Part shown: one piece after another, positions 1 through 13,100 of the stretch
How the letters are laid out: the number at the start of each line of letters is the position of its first letter
Position numbering within the stretch: the stretch's first letter is position 1
From: Acanthornis magna
Taxonomy: Eukaryota; Chordata; Aves; Passeriformes; Acanthizidae
Length of the DNA stretch: 64,000 nt
Direction of reading: 5' to 3'
NCBI GenBank assembly: GCA_036785705.1
Contig: JAWUZG010000029.1
Location: forward strand, 18,828,501 to 18,892,500
The notes under the pieces: model-generated
Databases searched by the model: none
The model's input: the letters and a program-made list of their open reading frames with translations, nothing else
What the model was told of the DNA's origin: nothing
Translations under genes and position numbers: made by a program

Positions 1-1122
1 TATGAGGTAGAGCTGGAAGGAGAGTGGGTGGGGGGAAGGTATTTTTAAGGTTTTATTTTACTTCTCATTATCCTGTTCTGATTTTGTTAGTAATAAATTC
101 ACTTCATATCTCTAAGTTGAGCCTGTTTTGCCCATGACAGTATTTAGTGAGTGATCTCTCCGAGGCCTTATCTCAACTCATGAACCGTTTGTTAAATTTT
201 CTCTCCTCTGTCCAGCTGTGGAGGAGAGCGAGAGAGCAGCTTTAGTAGGTGCCTGGTACCCAGCCAGCATCAACCCACTGCAGACATGAAAATAGGATCA
301 GACGAATGTAGAGGTTCAGTTCACAACCATAAGTGACACTATTGTCCAGAAGCAGACTCACACACAGAAAACATCTTGAATCATGGTTCTTACATTATTG
401 ACTAAGCAATAGAAAAACCACAGCACTAGATAAGAACATCTCTCACATAACACTTCATGTCATCCCTACACGCAAAAATCATAGCAGATGCCAAACAAAT
501 ATAATTTGAAGATGTATGTTTACCTCTGTTTTAACCCCACCCTTTTATGAAGGGTACCAATGAAAGACACTTTTACTATATATCAGCATTATAATATCTC
601 TTGCTCAGTAATCAAATATACACAACACCGAGAATCCCATTAATTTAAACAACCTCCTGACATAAGGAACACTTAGGGTTATTCAATTGCAGGAATATCA
701 AAACTGATCTTTGTTTTCACTTTTTTTCTGATAAAGCAAGAGAAAACGCCCCAAACTTACAAAGACTGGCAACCAATCTGCTCTCTAAAAACCAGGGATA
801 GGTCTTCACTTATGGGGGACAGAATCTCTTAATTGTATTAAGGGGGCATAGTGAGAACACCTACCAAAAAAGCAATAATTATAATGTTATTATCAATATT
901 GATAAAGGAAAGACATACCAGATTTGAACTCTTATGAAAATTTTGTTTCTTAGAAGGGTTATCCTGTCCTCTACTGTCACATTGTTTTCAAAACAATTGT
1001 CTTCTTCTAGAAAATACATCTTTACTATGACATGGTCAGCACTAAATATTGTTACTCTATCATAAATAACAGCAGGTTTATTCCCCAAAATATATGGTCT
1101 CTTGAAAAAGCACAACACCTAC
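1..1122 (-). other. GOLGA4 intron (partial), no other feature
   Basis: AT-rich intron sequence after the last exon in the window. I see no exon, repeat family or RNA gene in it. Confidence 0.8.
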
Positions 1123-1261
1123 CATTGCTTCCTGGTTCCACAATATTTTCTGCACTGATTTCTTTTGTTGGACTTTGAACTTCTGGTTCTGATTGCACAT
1201 TTTGATCAGGCAATTCAGTACTCATCTGACCATTCTGTAACCTCTGTTTCAGCAACAACAC
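1123..1261 (-). CDS. GOLGA4: GOLGA4 eighth visible coding exon
   Basis: This 139-nt exon has acceptor TTGTTTAG|GTG and donor ATG|GTAGGT, ending in phase 1. It begins [13 protein letters not shown] (human VSLLKQRLRNGPM). It runs into a variable acidic linker ([12 protein letters not shown]) that separates coiled-coil blocks. The next exon is beyond the window. Confidence 0.93.
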
Positions 1262-4200
1262 CTAAACAAAAAGGATTCTAAGCAGATCATTTTTAAATCT
1301 TCAATATTAGAAAGAATTAAATTAACTTTGATATTAGCCAATAGAAAAAGGAAAAAACTGATTTTACCATTTTTAAAAGTCAGAATTATGCTTCCAATTA
1401 ACAAAAATAGAATGACTATGGGTAGAGAAATAAAGACCAATTAAGCAAAACACATTAATTTTGCAAAAGCAATTTTAGCTCAGACTCCTGCTAATGTTGA
1501 TGTCTTGATAACAAAAACATCACAAAGGTATTTAAGTGTAAATCAATCAATCATATTTAACATGAGTGAGATTTTTCTAAAGGTAACCTCTACCACAAAG
1601 ACACACTTAATTTCTAGAAAATCCTAAATTCTCAAGAAGCTTTACAATTTCAGAGCAATTATAATAAAGCACAGATATGCATTATAGGAAATATATAGCT
1701 AAAAAGAAGAAGTAAAAAGAGCAGTTTTAAACAACATCTGCTGGGTAAATTATTTTACCTGAGTTTGCAGGACACTAATAAGTTGATCCTTTTCTTCTAA
1801 GGAAGCATCAAATTCCTCTTGGAGATGTTTCTTAGCTTGTTGATCCATCTGGAGCTCCTGAGAATAAACACATCTCAAATGAATACTGAAATGTGAACTC
1901 AAAAGTCTTATGAAAATATTATGAAATAATATCTAAATTACCTCTTTTATAGCTGTGACCCCAGAATACAACCATCATGTGGATATTTCTTTTACTATAC
2001 TACATTCCACACAATATAATAGAAACAACTGATTATAATACCAGCACTAAAATAGCAAGAGTATAGATTTGATGTGAAATTATCAAGGATTCTTTCGTCC
2101 TAAAACTAAGTTCATATAGGGATCTCAAGCCTACTACTGAAAAACTGTCTTCCATGCACACATTTCTCCTGGAAGCTGAAGACTACACTTTGGTAGATTC
2201 TTCATTTAGCCATCAGATTAAGTCAACATAAAGAGCAAGAAATGTAAAATTCGTTATGCTCATTCAATATGCCACCATTCTAATATGACAAATGCCATGT
2301 ATAACAGAAGAAAATTGGTCTTTTTATTCCACAAATGTGTCTCAAATGAGAAAGGCAGAGAATGCCAAATAATTAAAATATGTGGCTCTACTTGACCAGG
2401 CCAGTGTGAGAACAAGTGTCAAAGAGATTTATTGAAACCAGCACAGAAGTGATCCTCTTTGGCTCTCAAAGTCCCTTCTGATTCTTTATCTTTTTCTGAG
2501 AAGGAGAACACTGAAGACTGCTTGAAGATTGGTTTTGAGGAATTGCTCCTAACAGGAGAAAACTAAGGTAAGAAAAAGACACATTGATTTCTAGGGACTA
2601 TGTCACACTGTCAATTTAGCCTCAAAGGAGATTAGTCTAATCTTACATGGCCCTCTTAAAAGAAACTTGCCTGATTCAACATAATAATGAGGAAAACACA
2701 CAGTATGATAAAAAAAAGGATTTTTAAAATTCAATTATGATAAAAAGTTACTACATCAATGAATGAACTACTGTGGACAATTTTAGATTCCACAATGGAA
2801 ACTTACCATTTTATTTGTAATTTTTCCTTCACTGTCTGTTTTACCTAATGCTGCAACACCTGGGCTTCCAAAAGACCAGAAAAACACTTTTTGAAGTGTA
2901 TCAATTAATGAAAAAGAATTTCAGTGTTAGATTTGAGGAATCTTTAAATCTACAAGATTTGTAAGAATGAAATTAAATTTTACAAATGTTATATAAATCA
3001 GAAATATATGCATAACTTACCTACATATATGAATCACAAAGACTATGACAGCAGTGAAAAATAAAATGTACATGTCCAACCCTTTGTCATATGCCAAAGA
3101 TTTAACTATGCTCTATGTATGCCTTCCTGACTTTAACAAGTAGCAATAAACCGGAAAATTAATCCTCCATGAGCATGCAGATATGGACCTAACACATTTC
3201 ATTTGACCTTGTAGTGATCTGAAAAAGATAAAACATTGGCAAGCCACTTCTGTCAGTAATGCTGTGGTTTCTTTCCCTCCTCTGTGCTGACAGTTTAGCT
3301 TAGGACATGGTGACAGCCCAGGCACAAGCTCCAGCTCAGGTAAGCATGGTACATCCAGCACTGGCCCACTGTTCTCAGCCGCTGGGGCAGAAGCAGCACA
3401 GATCTGAACCAAAATGGCACATGCAATTCACAGCCTTCTTACCTGAATTACTCCCCAGATTGCAGAACAGTGCCCAGCGGTTTGCCAGTGACCTTATTTG
3501 AAATGACTGTCTGCCTGACTACTCACAGGGATAGCTCCTTGTGGGTGAGTTGAGCCCTGAGCACACACATGGCCAGATGCTCACGCTCACCATCCTTCAC
3601 TATGAAGGCAACAGGGTCCTATAGCCTGTCTGTGGGCAAACTACCCAATGGCCTGGAGTGAGTCTGCCTTCAGGCAAAGGTGGGACCTCACCATGGCCTA
3701 ATGGCTTCTGCAACCTCCATACCAGTGGTGCTGCACGGCACACACCAGAAACAGGTATGCAGTCACAGACAGAGCCTGTGGCTTTGGGCTAAATGGTACC
3801 CAGCTCTCCCGCAAGGTAAGGGCACGGACAGAGGCCCTTGCATGCCAATCGCCAAACCTGGTACTGCAGTGGCTCTTGAGGCAATAAAATGGCTTCAGCT
3901 TCACATTGTGCTTTACCAGGCTTTGACAATATGGCTTTTTTGAACTTTCCCTTTTAATCTGTTCTGCCTGATCATCTACACATGTTTTTTAATTAAGTTG
4001 AATGTGTTTATTATTGTTACCAAATACACTAGAGCTTCTCCTTTTAATTTCACTATAACCTAAAGAGACAAGTCATAACACAACCTACCTGATTTTATGA
4101 TTGAAACCAAACTACACTAAAATCCATAAAACAATGTTAGTATTACAACTGAGATAAGGATGAATATTGTTTTAAATTATCCTAAATATTTTCATAGTCA

Positions 4201-7200
4201 TTGAAATCCTTACTAAAATGTGCCTATTACTTGTGTTTCCTTGAATTAGTATTTGTCAATAATAGAAGAGCAACAAATTGCACAGGGACATCAATGGCTG
4301 GACCAAACAAAACTGCAAGAACCACACACACTTCTACCTATTTCACAATGAACAGGAGAAGTAGTTCAGTTTGTGATGCACTACTCTGTGTTAAGAGGAT
4401 AACAATAAGCTGCTCAATGGGGAAAAAGCCAGAGGAGTAACCCCATATAAACAAAAAAAAAGCAGTAGAATACCCTGCAATGTAACAGAAAATATTTGGT
4501 GAAGTAAACAAAAAAGTCAAAAGCTAGGCAGAAAAAGATCATATGTAGTTGTGATCAAAAGCATGCAATCAGTAAAGGAAATTACCTCTCTCAGTTCTCC
4601 AATTCTGCGAAGTGCTTTATCCTGACTTTGACTGAGAATGCTCTTAAGAAAAAGGAAGAATAAAGATCAGGTGTATTAAATGTAACTTTAAAAAGTGTAA
4701 ATAAATTCAAAGAATTCACATATGTAATGATTTGTTTACCTTTCTAGTCACACTTGATGTGCAAGTATTGTCATAAACTGCCAATTGTGGGTTGGCAATC
4801 TATCAATCTATCACCTGAAATCAGCTGATGCAAAAAAAAAGGTTCGAATACAATACCTCACAGTTATTTTGACAAATCTATTTTAGCTTGGTTTCCTTAG
4901 AAATCCCAGCAAAGAAACCGTCTTCTGGTACTTACACACACACACACACACACCCACACACACACCACACACACAATGCACCGAAAATTAAATCTGTATT
5001 GGCACTACATATTTTGAGATTCAATAAGCATTCAGGTAAGAGAGGACGAAAAGTAATGCTTACCTGTAGCTTCTTCTTTTCCCTCTGGATAACTTGATAA
5101 GCAGACACCAGCTAAAACACACAAAGTGGATATAAAAATGATAATGCATCTGCATATAGCCATCAAAATAATTTCCTTAGTTGTATCACTACCTTCATTT
5201 TCCACTCTTCACTCCACTTCAGAACACACTTTTTATAGAAACATACTTAATTTTTCTCAATATTTCCTTTTCCTACCTATAAAATATCTCCAATATGTTA
5301 AAAAATAAAAGCCTACATGACAAAACAATGATGTTACTCAGCATTCATACACGGTTTTCCCTTCCCTGAGAAATCATACCACATATCATGCTTCAATACA
5401 GTGGGTCAAAAACCACCAGTTACATCCCAGACAGCTACCCCACAGGGATGACCACTTGTAAGATTACATGTCCCAGAGAGCTTAAGTAAAAGTGATTTTA
5501 CAAAGAGCATGCATTAAAAAATACATTTCTAAATTTAACAAAAAAAGGTCTGTGTCATGTTTCCATCTTATGTGCTTCGCATACATCCAGCAAAAATAGA
5601 TTGAAAGTGGACAGTATTTTATTTTTCACTGTAAGCTGACAAAAGGACTTAACAAGTAACTGCACAACTTAGTTTATTTAAATATTTGATTACAAGTGCG
5701 AAAGCTGAAGTAGAATAATGGCACTTGGAATTAGAACATTCTGTTTTCAAATTGATGACAAACTGAAGAAAAACAAATGAGAAATCAGTAAGTCAAAATA
5801 TATCTTCAAATTCTTATTTAAAATAAACATTTTCAGAATTCAAAATTACTTTTAATTTCAAAGTTATATTTATTTTGCCTTTGCTATGGATGGTTTCCCT
5901 TATGATAATTTTGAGATGCTAACTTTGCATCCTACTTTAGGATGGAAAAAATATTTCTACCTTAATTACTCATTATATATTGAAACAAGTTTCTTCCAAG
6001 CTCCAGCAAAACATTTCTTTCCAGCTGAACTAAAGAAACTCACAAAACCAGGAAAAAAACCCAAGCCTTTTTGACAGAGAAATTTAGGACTTGCTGGACA
6101 GACTACACTAATTTAAAAAAAAACAACCAACCAAGAAAGCACAAAAACAAGCCCACAAACGAAAGAATTTTCATTTTAGCAACTACTATTTATATAAACT
6201 TTAAAAAAATAGTTATTACACTAGCTGCAAGCAAAGGAAAAATTACTGGGACACAACTGCTTTTTCAGGCATACGCTGAATACTTCAGTCACTATGCATA
6301 TTTTAGATTCCAGGGATTTCAACACTAGTAGATAAAAGCCTGCTGTTGGAGGTTGGGGGGGGGAAGTGGAATTTTTCCCATTCTGTTGCTAGGCAAGTAA
6401 CGATCGGTACTTAGAGGCCATTTTACTCTCACAAAAGAGACAAAGACTTTTTGGCTGGGCGGGCACGGGAACAAGAGATGGCAAGACTTGATAACGGGAC
6501 ACTCACTCGCTCACAACTCTCGGAGGAGAGAGCAGGGGGAAAAAGGCGGCTCTGCTTTTTGGCTGCAACTGCAGAAAAGGCCCAGTTTTGCACTGGTTTT
6601 TCTCTCTACCTGTTGGGTGAGTTCTCACTTGGGACGGGGGAGGACGGGATCCCGGCCCCTTCTACCCTCCGGGAGGGTGCGTTTCCCAGCTGCGCTGCAG
6701 CAGAACGAGATCCCTCGCCTGCTGCCGCTCCTCGCCCTGCCTGCTGCTGCCCCATGCCTTGCCTGCCACAGCTGTGAAGCTTCTGCTGCCTCCTCTGCCG
6801 GCTGGCTCAGGTGAGCCCACCTGGCCGTTTCACCTCCTTGCTGCGCTTTGTCCACCTGCGCTCCACCCTGCTCCAGCCTGTCGGCTATTACATGCGTGAC
6901 ACAGATCCAACCTCGCGCCACAGCGCCATCTGCAGCTTCCCGGGAGTCATCGCACCTGCCCTGCTGGTCTAGGAGCCCAACAGCGCCCCTGCTGGCCGTG
7001 ACCGTGACTGCACCAACCGGGAAAGTGCCTGACAGCCCAGGGACATTTGCCACCGAGTTTTTTTTTTGTTTTGTTTATTGTTTTTTTACCTTGTTTACTG
7101 GTTTTTTTTGTTACTGATTGTTTACCTCATTATAGATACTAGTAAAAAAACCTCTTATTCCTTTTCCCATACCTTTGCCTGAGAGCCCTTGATTCTAAAG

Positions 7201-10134
7201 TTATAATAATTCGGAGGGAAGGGGATTCACATTCTCTGTTCTAAGGTTCCCACCTTCCTAAGCAGACACCTGTCTTTCAAATGAAGACACCTGCACAGAA
7301 ATGTTTGTATTTGAGGGCAGCAAACATTAAAAAAACTGTAAAACACAGTGCAAACATCCAGTTTTAAATACAATACACACTTCAAAAAACCAATCAAAAA
7401 AACGAATCAAAAAACCAAAACATCACCATCACTTAGCTTCACTTTCCTCAAAAATTTGGCAAATGAGTAGTGAAACTACTTATATAATTGGTTTTAACTA
7501 AAATAAAAAAAAAAAAGAAAAAAAAAGAAAAAAAGGTGTTTGGATTAATTCTTCCCAGGGAACACATGGAAATAATGAAGAATAGAACTTATTTCTTGAA
7601 AACAAAATGCTTGCCTATTGCACATCTATATGGATAGAATATACACTATGCATTTCATGAACAAGTTTCAGAAAAAAAGTAAATTTGCTGTCATGGGTGT
7701 AGAAGTCATGTTCACCTCCGTAGTGAACTCCACTCCCTGCTAGATGCCTTCAGTTGATATCTTAATAGGCCTGCTCTGTATGAGTAACCACTAACTAACC
7801 TCTACTGCTGACATCAGGAAATTATTTAAAAACAAGAGAAAAAAAGGATTTCCACATTTTATTACCAGAAAAACATTTGACCTATCTAGGTCAAAAATAA
7901 TTAAAAGAGACTTAGAATAATTTAACTTCCATGTTAGTTGTAAGTTGAAACATTTGCTCCAAATAGGAAAACAAAAAGATTGTCCACTGCTGCAGTATCT
8001 GTTAGCCTAATCTCTTTCCCCTTTCTGCCTAGCTAAACCAGTAACATTGCTTACCTCTGAGTATTTTCCCCTATAGTTGCCCAAACTGCGCTCCATTCTA
8101 CGCAGACGCTGCAGCAACTGTTCTTTGCTGAAGCTGTCCATATTTCCCAGAGGCTCTTCTGTTTCACTTTCAATGTCAGAAGGTGAATCAAAGGTGGGAC
8201 TGAGGGCGTCCAAATCTAGTCGATTCAGTGAGTCTCTTGAAGAACTTCGTACTAGGGACTCCTTAGAAGAAGAGTGGAATAGGGTCTCTTTTACTGGGCT
8301 TCGAAACAAAGACTCCATGGAGGGAACTCGAAGCTGAAGCCTCTGGGCAAAAGACTGACTGTCACTTTGCTGCAAAAATTCAAAGCAAGGAATTATTTCT
8401 GCACTGCTTTTAGGCAGACAGACACACTAAAGCCCAGGAAAGAAACCTGACCTGTGCAAAGAAATTACTATTGCCTAACATATACATAACACCAAACAGC
8501 TGCCACTCCCTTAAAAGAACCATGTGCGCAATTTCAAATAGCAACTAAATCCAATAAACTACAGCTTCTGACTTAAACTTTTAAAAGAATGAATTTCTGT
8601 GTAATCCCTCTAAAAAGTGAATAATGTGTAACTAACAGAAATGGTTATTTACTATTGTCTCAAACTTGAAAAATATTATTCATTTCTTGATGTATTACAC
8701 AGAAGACTGTATTTATCTCAAAGACAGATACTTTCTTTCTATGAAGGGAACAACTTTATTGTAGAAGTCCTTGTACGACAGTTAGTTTTAGCAAACCATC
8801 TTCAACAGTCCTTTTCTTATTTTTATTTTAAATGGCTTTATGATTTTTACATAAAATGAAACTACTGATTTATGCAGCTAGAGCACTTACTTCATTCTAT
8901 ACCAAAAGATTTTGTGCTGTGGTAACCTATACTGCTGGTGCTACAGAATTGATGTCAAAGCATTACTGCACGATGTTGACCCTACAATCAAATGTTGGGA
9001 GGCATGTGCCAAGAGCCACTGCTAATTCCATTTCAGCAAGCTAAATGTTTCCCTGGGACACATTAAAGAATGACCTACATCTTCATCACTAGTGACAATA
9101 CTTTTAAGCCTATCAGTTCTTTTCCTTCAGCTAGAACACAGCCTTCCAGATATGCCATAGGCCCTCTACTTTTGAAAGTGTGTTTAATGCTCTGTATCCT
9201 GTGATGGCAATGCAACAAAATGCATCTCAATGCTGGCAGTCTGCTAATCTGTCCCTACCAAAATAAAAAAAAAAGCTCCACACATCAGTGACAATACTTA
9301 ACACCAGCTAATAGGATCAGAGCATCCACAAACAAAGTATCTGAACATCCTGACAGGCAAGTATGCATCATCCTTACTTCAGCATGAAGATATATCCTGG
9401 ACACTTAAGCCTATGTAACACAAAGACAACACAGCAATGAAGAAGGAAACAAACCCCCCATAGCCTCCACATACCTGTGGGGAGACAGGTTCATTTTCAT
9501 TGCTTTCTGTGGATTCAGGAAGTGGTTGTTTAGTTAAGTTCTATAGGATGCAAAAACAACCGTTAGAAGAAACAGACTACAAGGACTGTAATTCACAGAT
9601 TGCTAGAAACAGCATCTGTGCTTTTTCCTTTGCCTGTGTTTTTAGTACTTTCTTTAGAATGTTTATTAAGATGTCTTCATGCAAACAAGCTAGTTTGTTA
9701 AATTCAGAACAGATTGCTCTAATATACAAAACTACAAAGCAGCTATGTGTGCATGGTTTAGTATGAGACATCTGCAAATGCTGACATCTCCAATTAAGTA
9801 ACTCATAATGATTATTTATATAACAATTATGCACAAATCAAAGAAACACCAAAAAGACAAAAATATAGTAGGGAAAATCTAATTGATGACTAGTATTTAC
9901 AGCCAATATGAGTAAGAGCTGGCTGTAACACCATCTTTCTCTGTTTAGGTGCACTGGAGGGGCAGAAACTACCTGGAAAGAAGTGCTGCTAAAAAGCTGT
10001 TTAAATCTCCAAAGAAGCACGGGAAGAAAATTAGACTTTCAGAAAAAAACATCCTACACAAAACTTCTGCATTCCCAAAGAAAGGAAAACAAAACACACA
10101 CACATTAAAAAAATCTCACCCAAAACAACAACAA

Positions 10135-10170
<36 letters not shown>

Positions 10171-13100
10171 ACTATAGTCTTGAGTTGGTTGGTTTGTTTG
10201 TTTTGGGTTTTGGGGGTTTTTTGGATTGGTTTGGGGTTTTTTTTTTACAGAGTTCACACATTTCTATTCCAAGCCTTTCTATCCTGCTTCTCCTGTGTCC
10301 TGTGTTCTGGTGTTTGCTAACCCAGTCCTAATTTTCAGGAAGGATGACCCTGGAAACTACAGGTCTCTTAGTCTCACTTCATTGATTGGTAAAATTATGG
10401 AGAAGATTTTTCTGGGAGTTTTTGAAAAACCACTGCAAGACAGCACAGTCATTGGTCACAACCAGTATGGGTTCACGAGGGGACACTCCTGTTTGCCAAA
10501 TCTTATTTCCTTTTATGACAAGGTTGCCCACAGAGCTGACCAAGGGAAGCCACTTGTAATCTTTTTGGATTTCAGTGAAGCTTTTAATACTGTCTCTCAC
10601 AGGATCCTTCTGGAAAAAATGTCCAGCTCACAGCTGGATAAACACATCATGCAATGGGTGAGCAACTGGCTCATGGGTTGGGCACAAAGGGTTACAGTGA
10701 ATGAGGTGACATCAGATGGGGGATCTGTCACTAGTGGGGTTCCACAGGACTCCATCCTCTGCCCAGTGCTCTTCAACATCTTCATAAATGCCTTGAATGC
10801 AGGACTCAAAGGTACACTAAGTTTGATAATGATACTAAATTGGGAGGAGCTGTTGACTCCCTTGAAGGCAGAGAGGCCCTGCAAGACAGACCTCAGTAAA
10901 TTAGAGGGCTGAGTAATCAGCAACCATATGAAGTTTCATGAAGACAAGTGCCAGATTCTGCACCTGTGATGGAACAACCCTGGATGTACGAACAGCCTGG
11001 GGAACAAGCTGCTGGAGAACAGCACCACGGAAAGGGGTCCTGAAGGTCCTGATCAACAGAAAGTTGAATGTGAGTCAGCAGTGCCCTGGCAGCCAGGAGG
11101 GCCAACCATGCCCTGGGGTCATCAGGCACAGCATCACCAACCGGGCAAGGGAGGGGATTGTCACGCTTTGTTCTGCACTGGTGCAGCCTCACCTCGAGTC
11201 CCATGTGCAGTTTTGGGCACCACAATATAAGAAAGATAAAAAGCCATTAGACAGCGTCCAAAAGAGTTAACAAAGGTTGTGAAGGGTCTTGAGGGAAAGC
11301 TTCAAGAATGAGGAGCAGCTGAGGCCACTCAGCTTGCTCAGCCTGGAGGAGACTTAGGGGATACCTCATAGCACTTTACAACTTCCCCATGAGGGGATGT
11401 GGAGGACAGGAGCTGTGGTGACCAGTGACAGGACCCAAGGGAATGGCATGAAGGTCTGTCAGGGAGAATTATCTTGGATATTAGAATAAGGTTCTCCACC
11501 CAGAGGGTGGTTGGGCACTGAACAGGCTCCCCAGGTAAGTGGTCACAGCACCAAGCTTGTCTGAGTTCAAGAAGTGCTAGGACAACACTCTCAGGAACAC
11601 AGTGTAATTCTTTGGGCTGTGCTGTGCAGGGCCAGGAGTTGGACTTCGGTCACTTTTGTGGGTTCCTTCCAACTCAGGATATTCTATGATTATAACTTAT
11701 ACAAATCCAGATGTTTCTTTCCTGTTTAAATCCAGTCCAACTGAATTAGCAGAATATGATAGAAACCATCTTGGTTTCAAGAAAAGTGAAACACTGAGGC
11801 ATATCAAACAAAATATGGGTAAATTCACTTAAGAGCAGTGTAACTCTTAACTTTTAATCAAGCTGTACCCTGACAGTCATATGCAAGCTGAAAAATCTAA
11901 GGTGTACATAGAACTGAAATCTCAATCATAAGCACCCTTGTAGGTATCTCCTACATAATCATACTTACAGCTTCTACTTTAGATATGCAGACAAGCATAC
12001 CTAAGCATTAATGTGGCAGAGGAATGATTCACTGTAAAAGGGCTTCAAAAAGGTCTGGCATGGAGCAAATTTCAGGTAGTACAGAAATACCACAGAACAA
12101 AGAGAAATCCAGATAGTTAAGGAAACCAGAGAACTGAACAGTTACACAGATGCAGACAAAACAAAATGAGCAATAACCAGCTATACAAGAAGTCTGGACT
12201 GGGTAATTGTGCTTCACCTGGCTTGAACAAAATCTGTGTCTGTTTCAGAACACTGTCCTGTGGCAGTGGATTTACTTCTAGTGGATTAACAGTTCTTACA
12301 TGTTTTAAACTAAAGCACTTCTACATTTTATTCTTGGCTCCATTACCTGTTTGTTTTTTTCCCCTAACTGGAAAAGTTAATAATAAGATAATCCAAATAA
12401 AAAAATTATCTTCTCCTTTATCATTTACTAAGCATCTGCTGTGCTATTATAGGACTGACAACAGAGGAAGACAAATACTTTACCAAGACTTCACAAAAAG
12501 AGTGATTGGGCATTGGACTGAGTTGCCCAGGGAGGTGGTGGAGTCACTCTTCCTGGAGGTGCTTAAGAAAAGACTGGATGTGGTACTCAGTGCCATAGTC
12601 TAGTTGGCAAGGCAGTGTTAGGTCATAGGTTGGACTTGATGACCTCAAAGGTCTTTTCCAACCTACTTAATTCTGTGATTCTGTGACTTAAAAGCTAACT
12701 ACACACACTTCTTTCAAAAATCATGTATTCTGATACACATAAAAAAGAGTTAAAGGAAACTATGGAGGGTTTGTGCATGCAATTCACAAGTAAAATTTAA
12801 TATTTATCACCTATTTTAAAACACAAGATTAAGTTGATTTATTGAATTTAGTAAGGTTTTTATGAATATAAAACCCATGGATGCTGTTCCTTTCTGTGAA
12901 GATGCTTAAAAAGCTGTCCTTTAAAGACCTATAAAGATCCTTAAAAATGTAATTTCAAAACTAAACTAGTGCGGCCACTTTTAAAATTTTCTTACTCATG
13001 AGGGAGGCACCTTTGTATACAATCTATGTGAACAAAAGAAAAACCTATACTTGGAGTTAGACTTTCTGTTGGCATAAATAATAAAAGAGATACACTAGTA

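Noticed and set aside
3307..3340. Plus-strand AQAQAPAQ followed by GTAAGC as the missing GOLGA4 mini-exon
   Set aside because: Wrong strand and wrong position relative to the neighbouring exons; the resemblance is coincidental.
10226..10912. Long open frame with reverse-transcriptase similarity as a host gene
   Set aside because: It is a fragment of a CR1 retrotransposon. Catalytic motifs are mutated or lost and the 3' CR1 tail follows.
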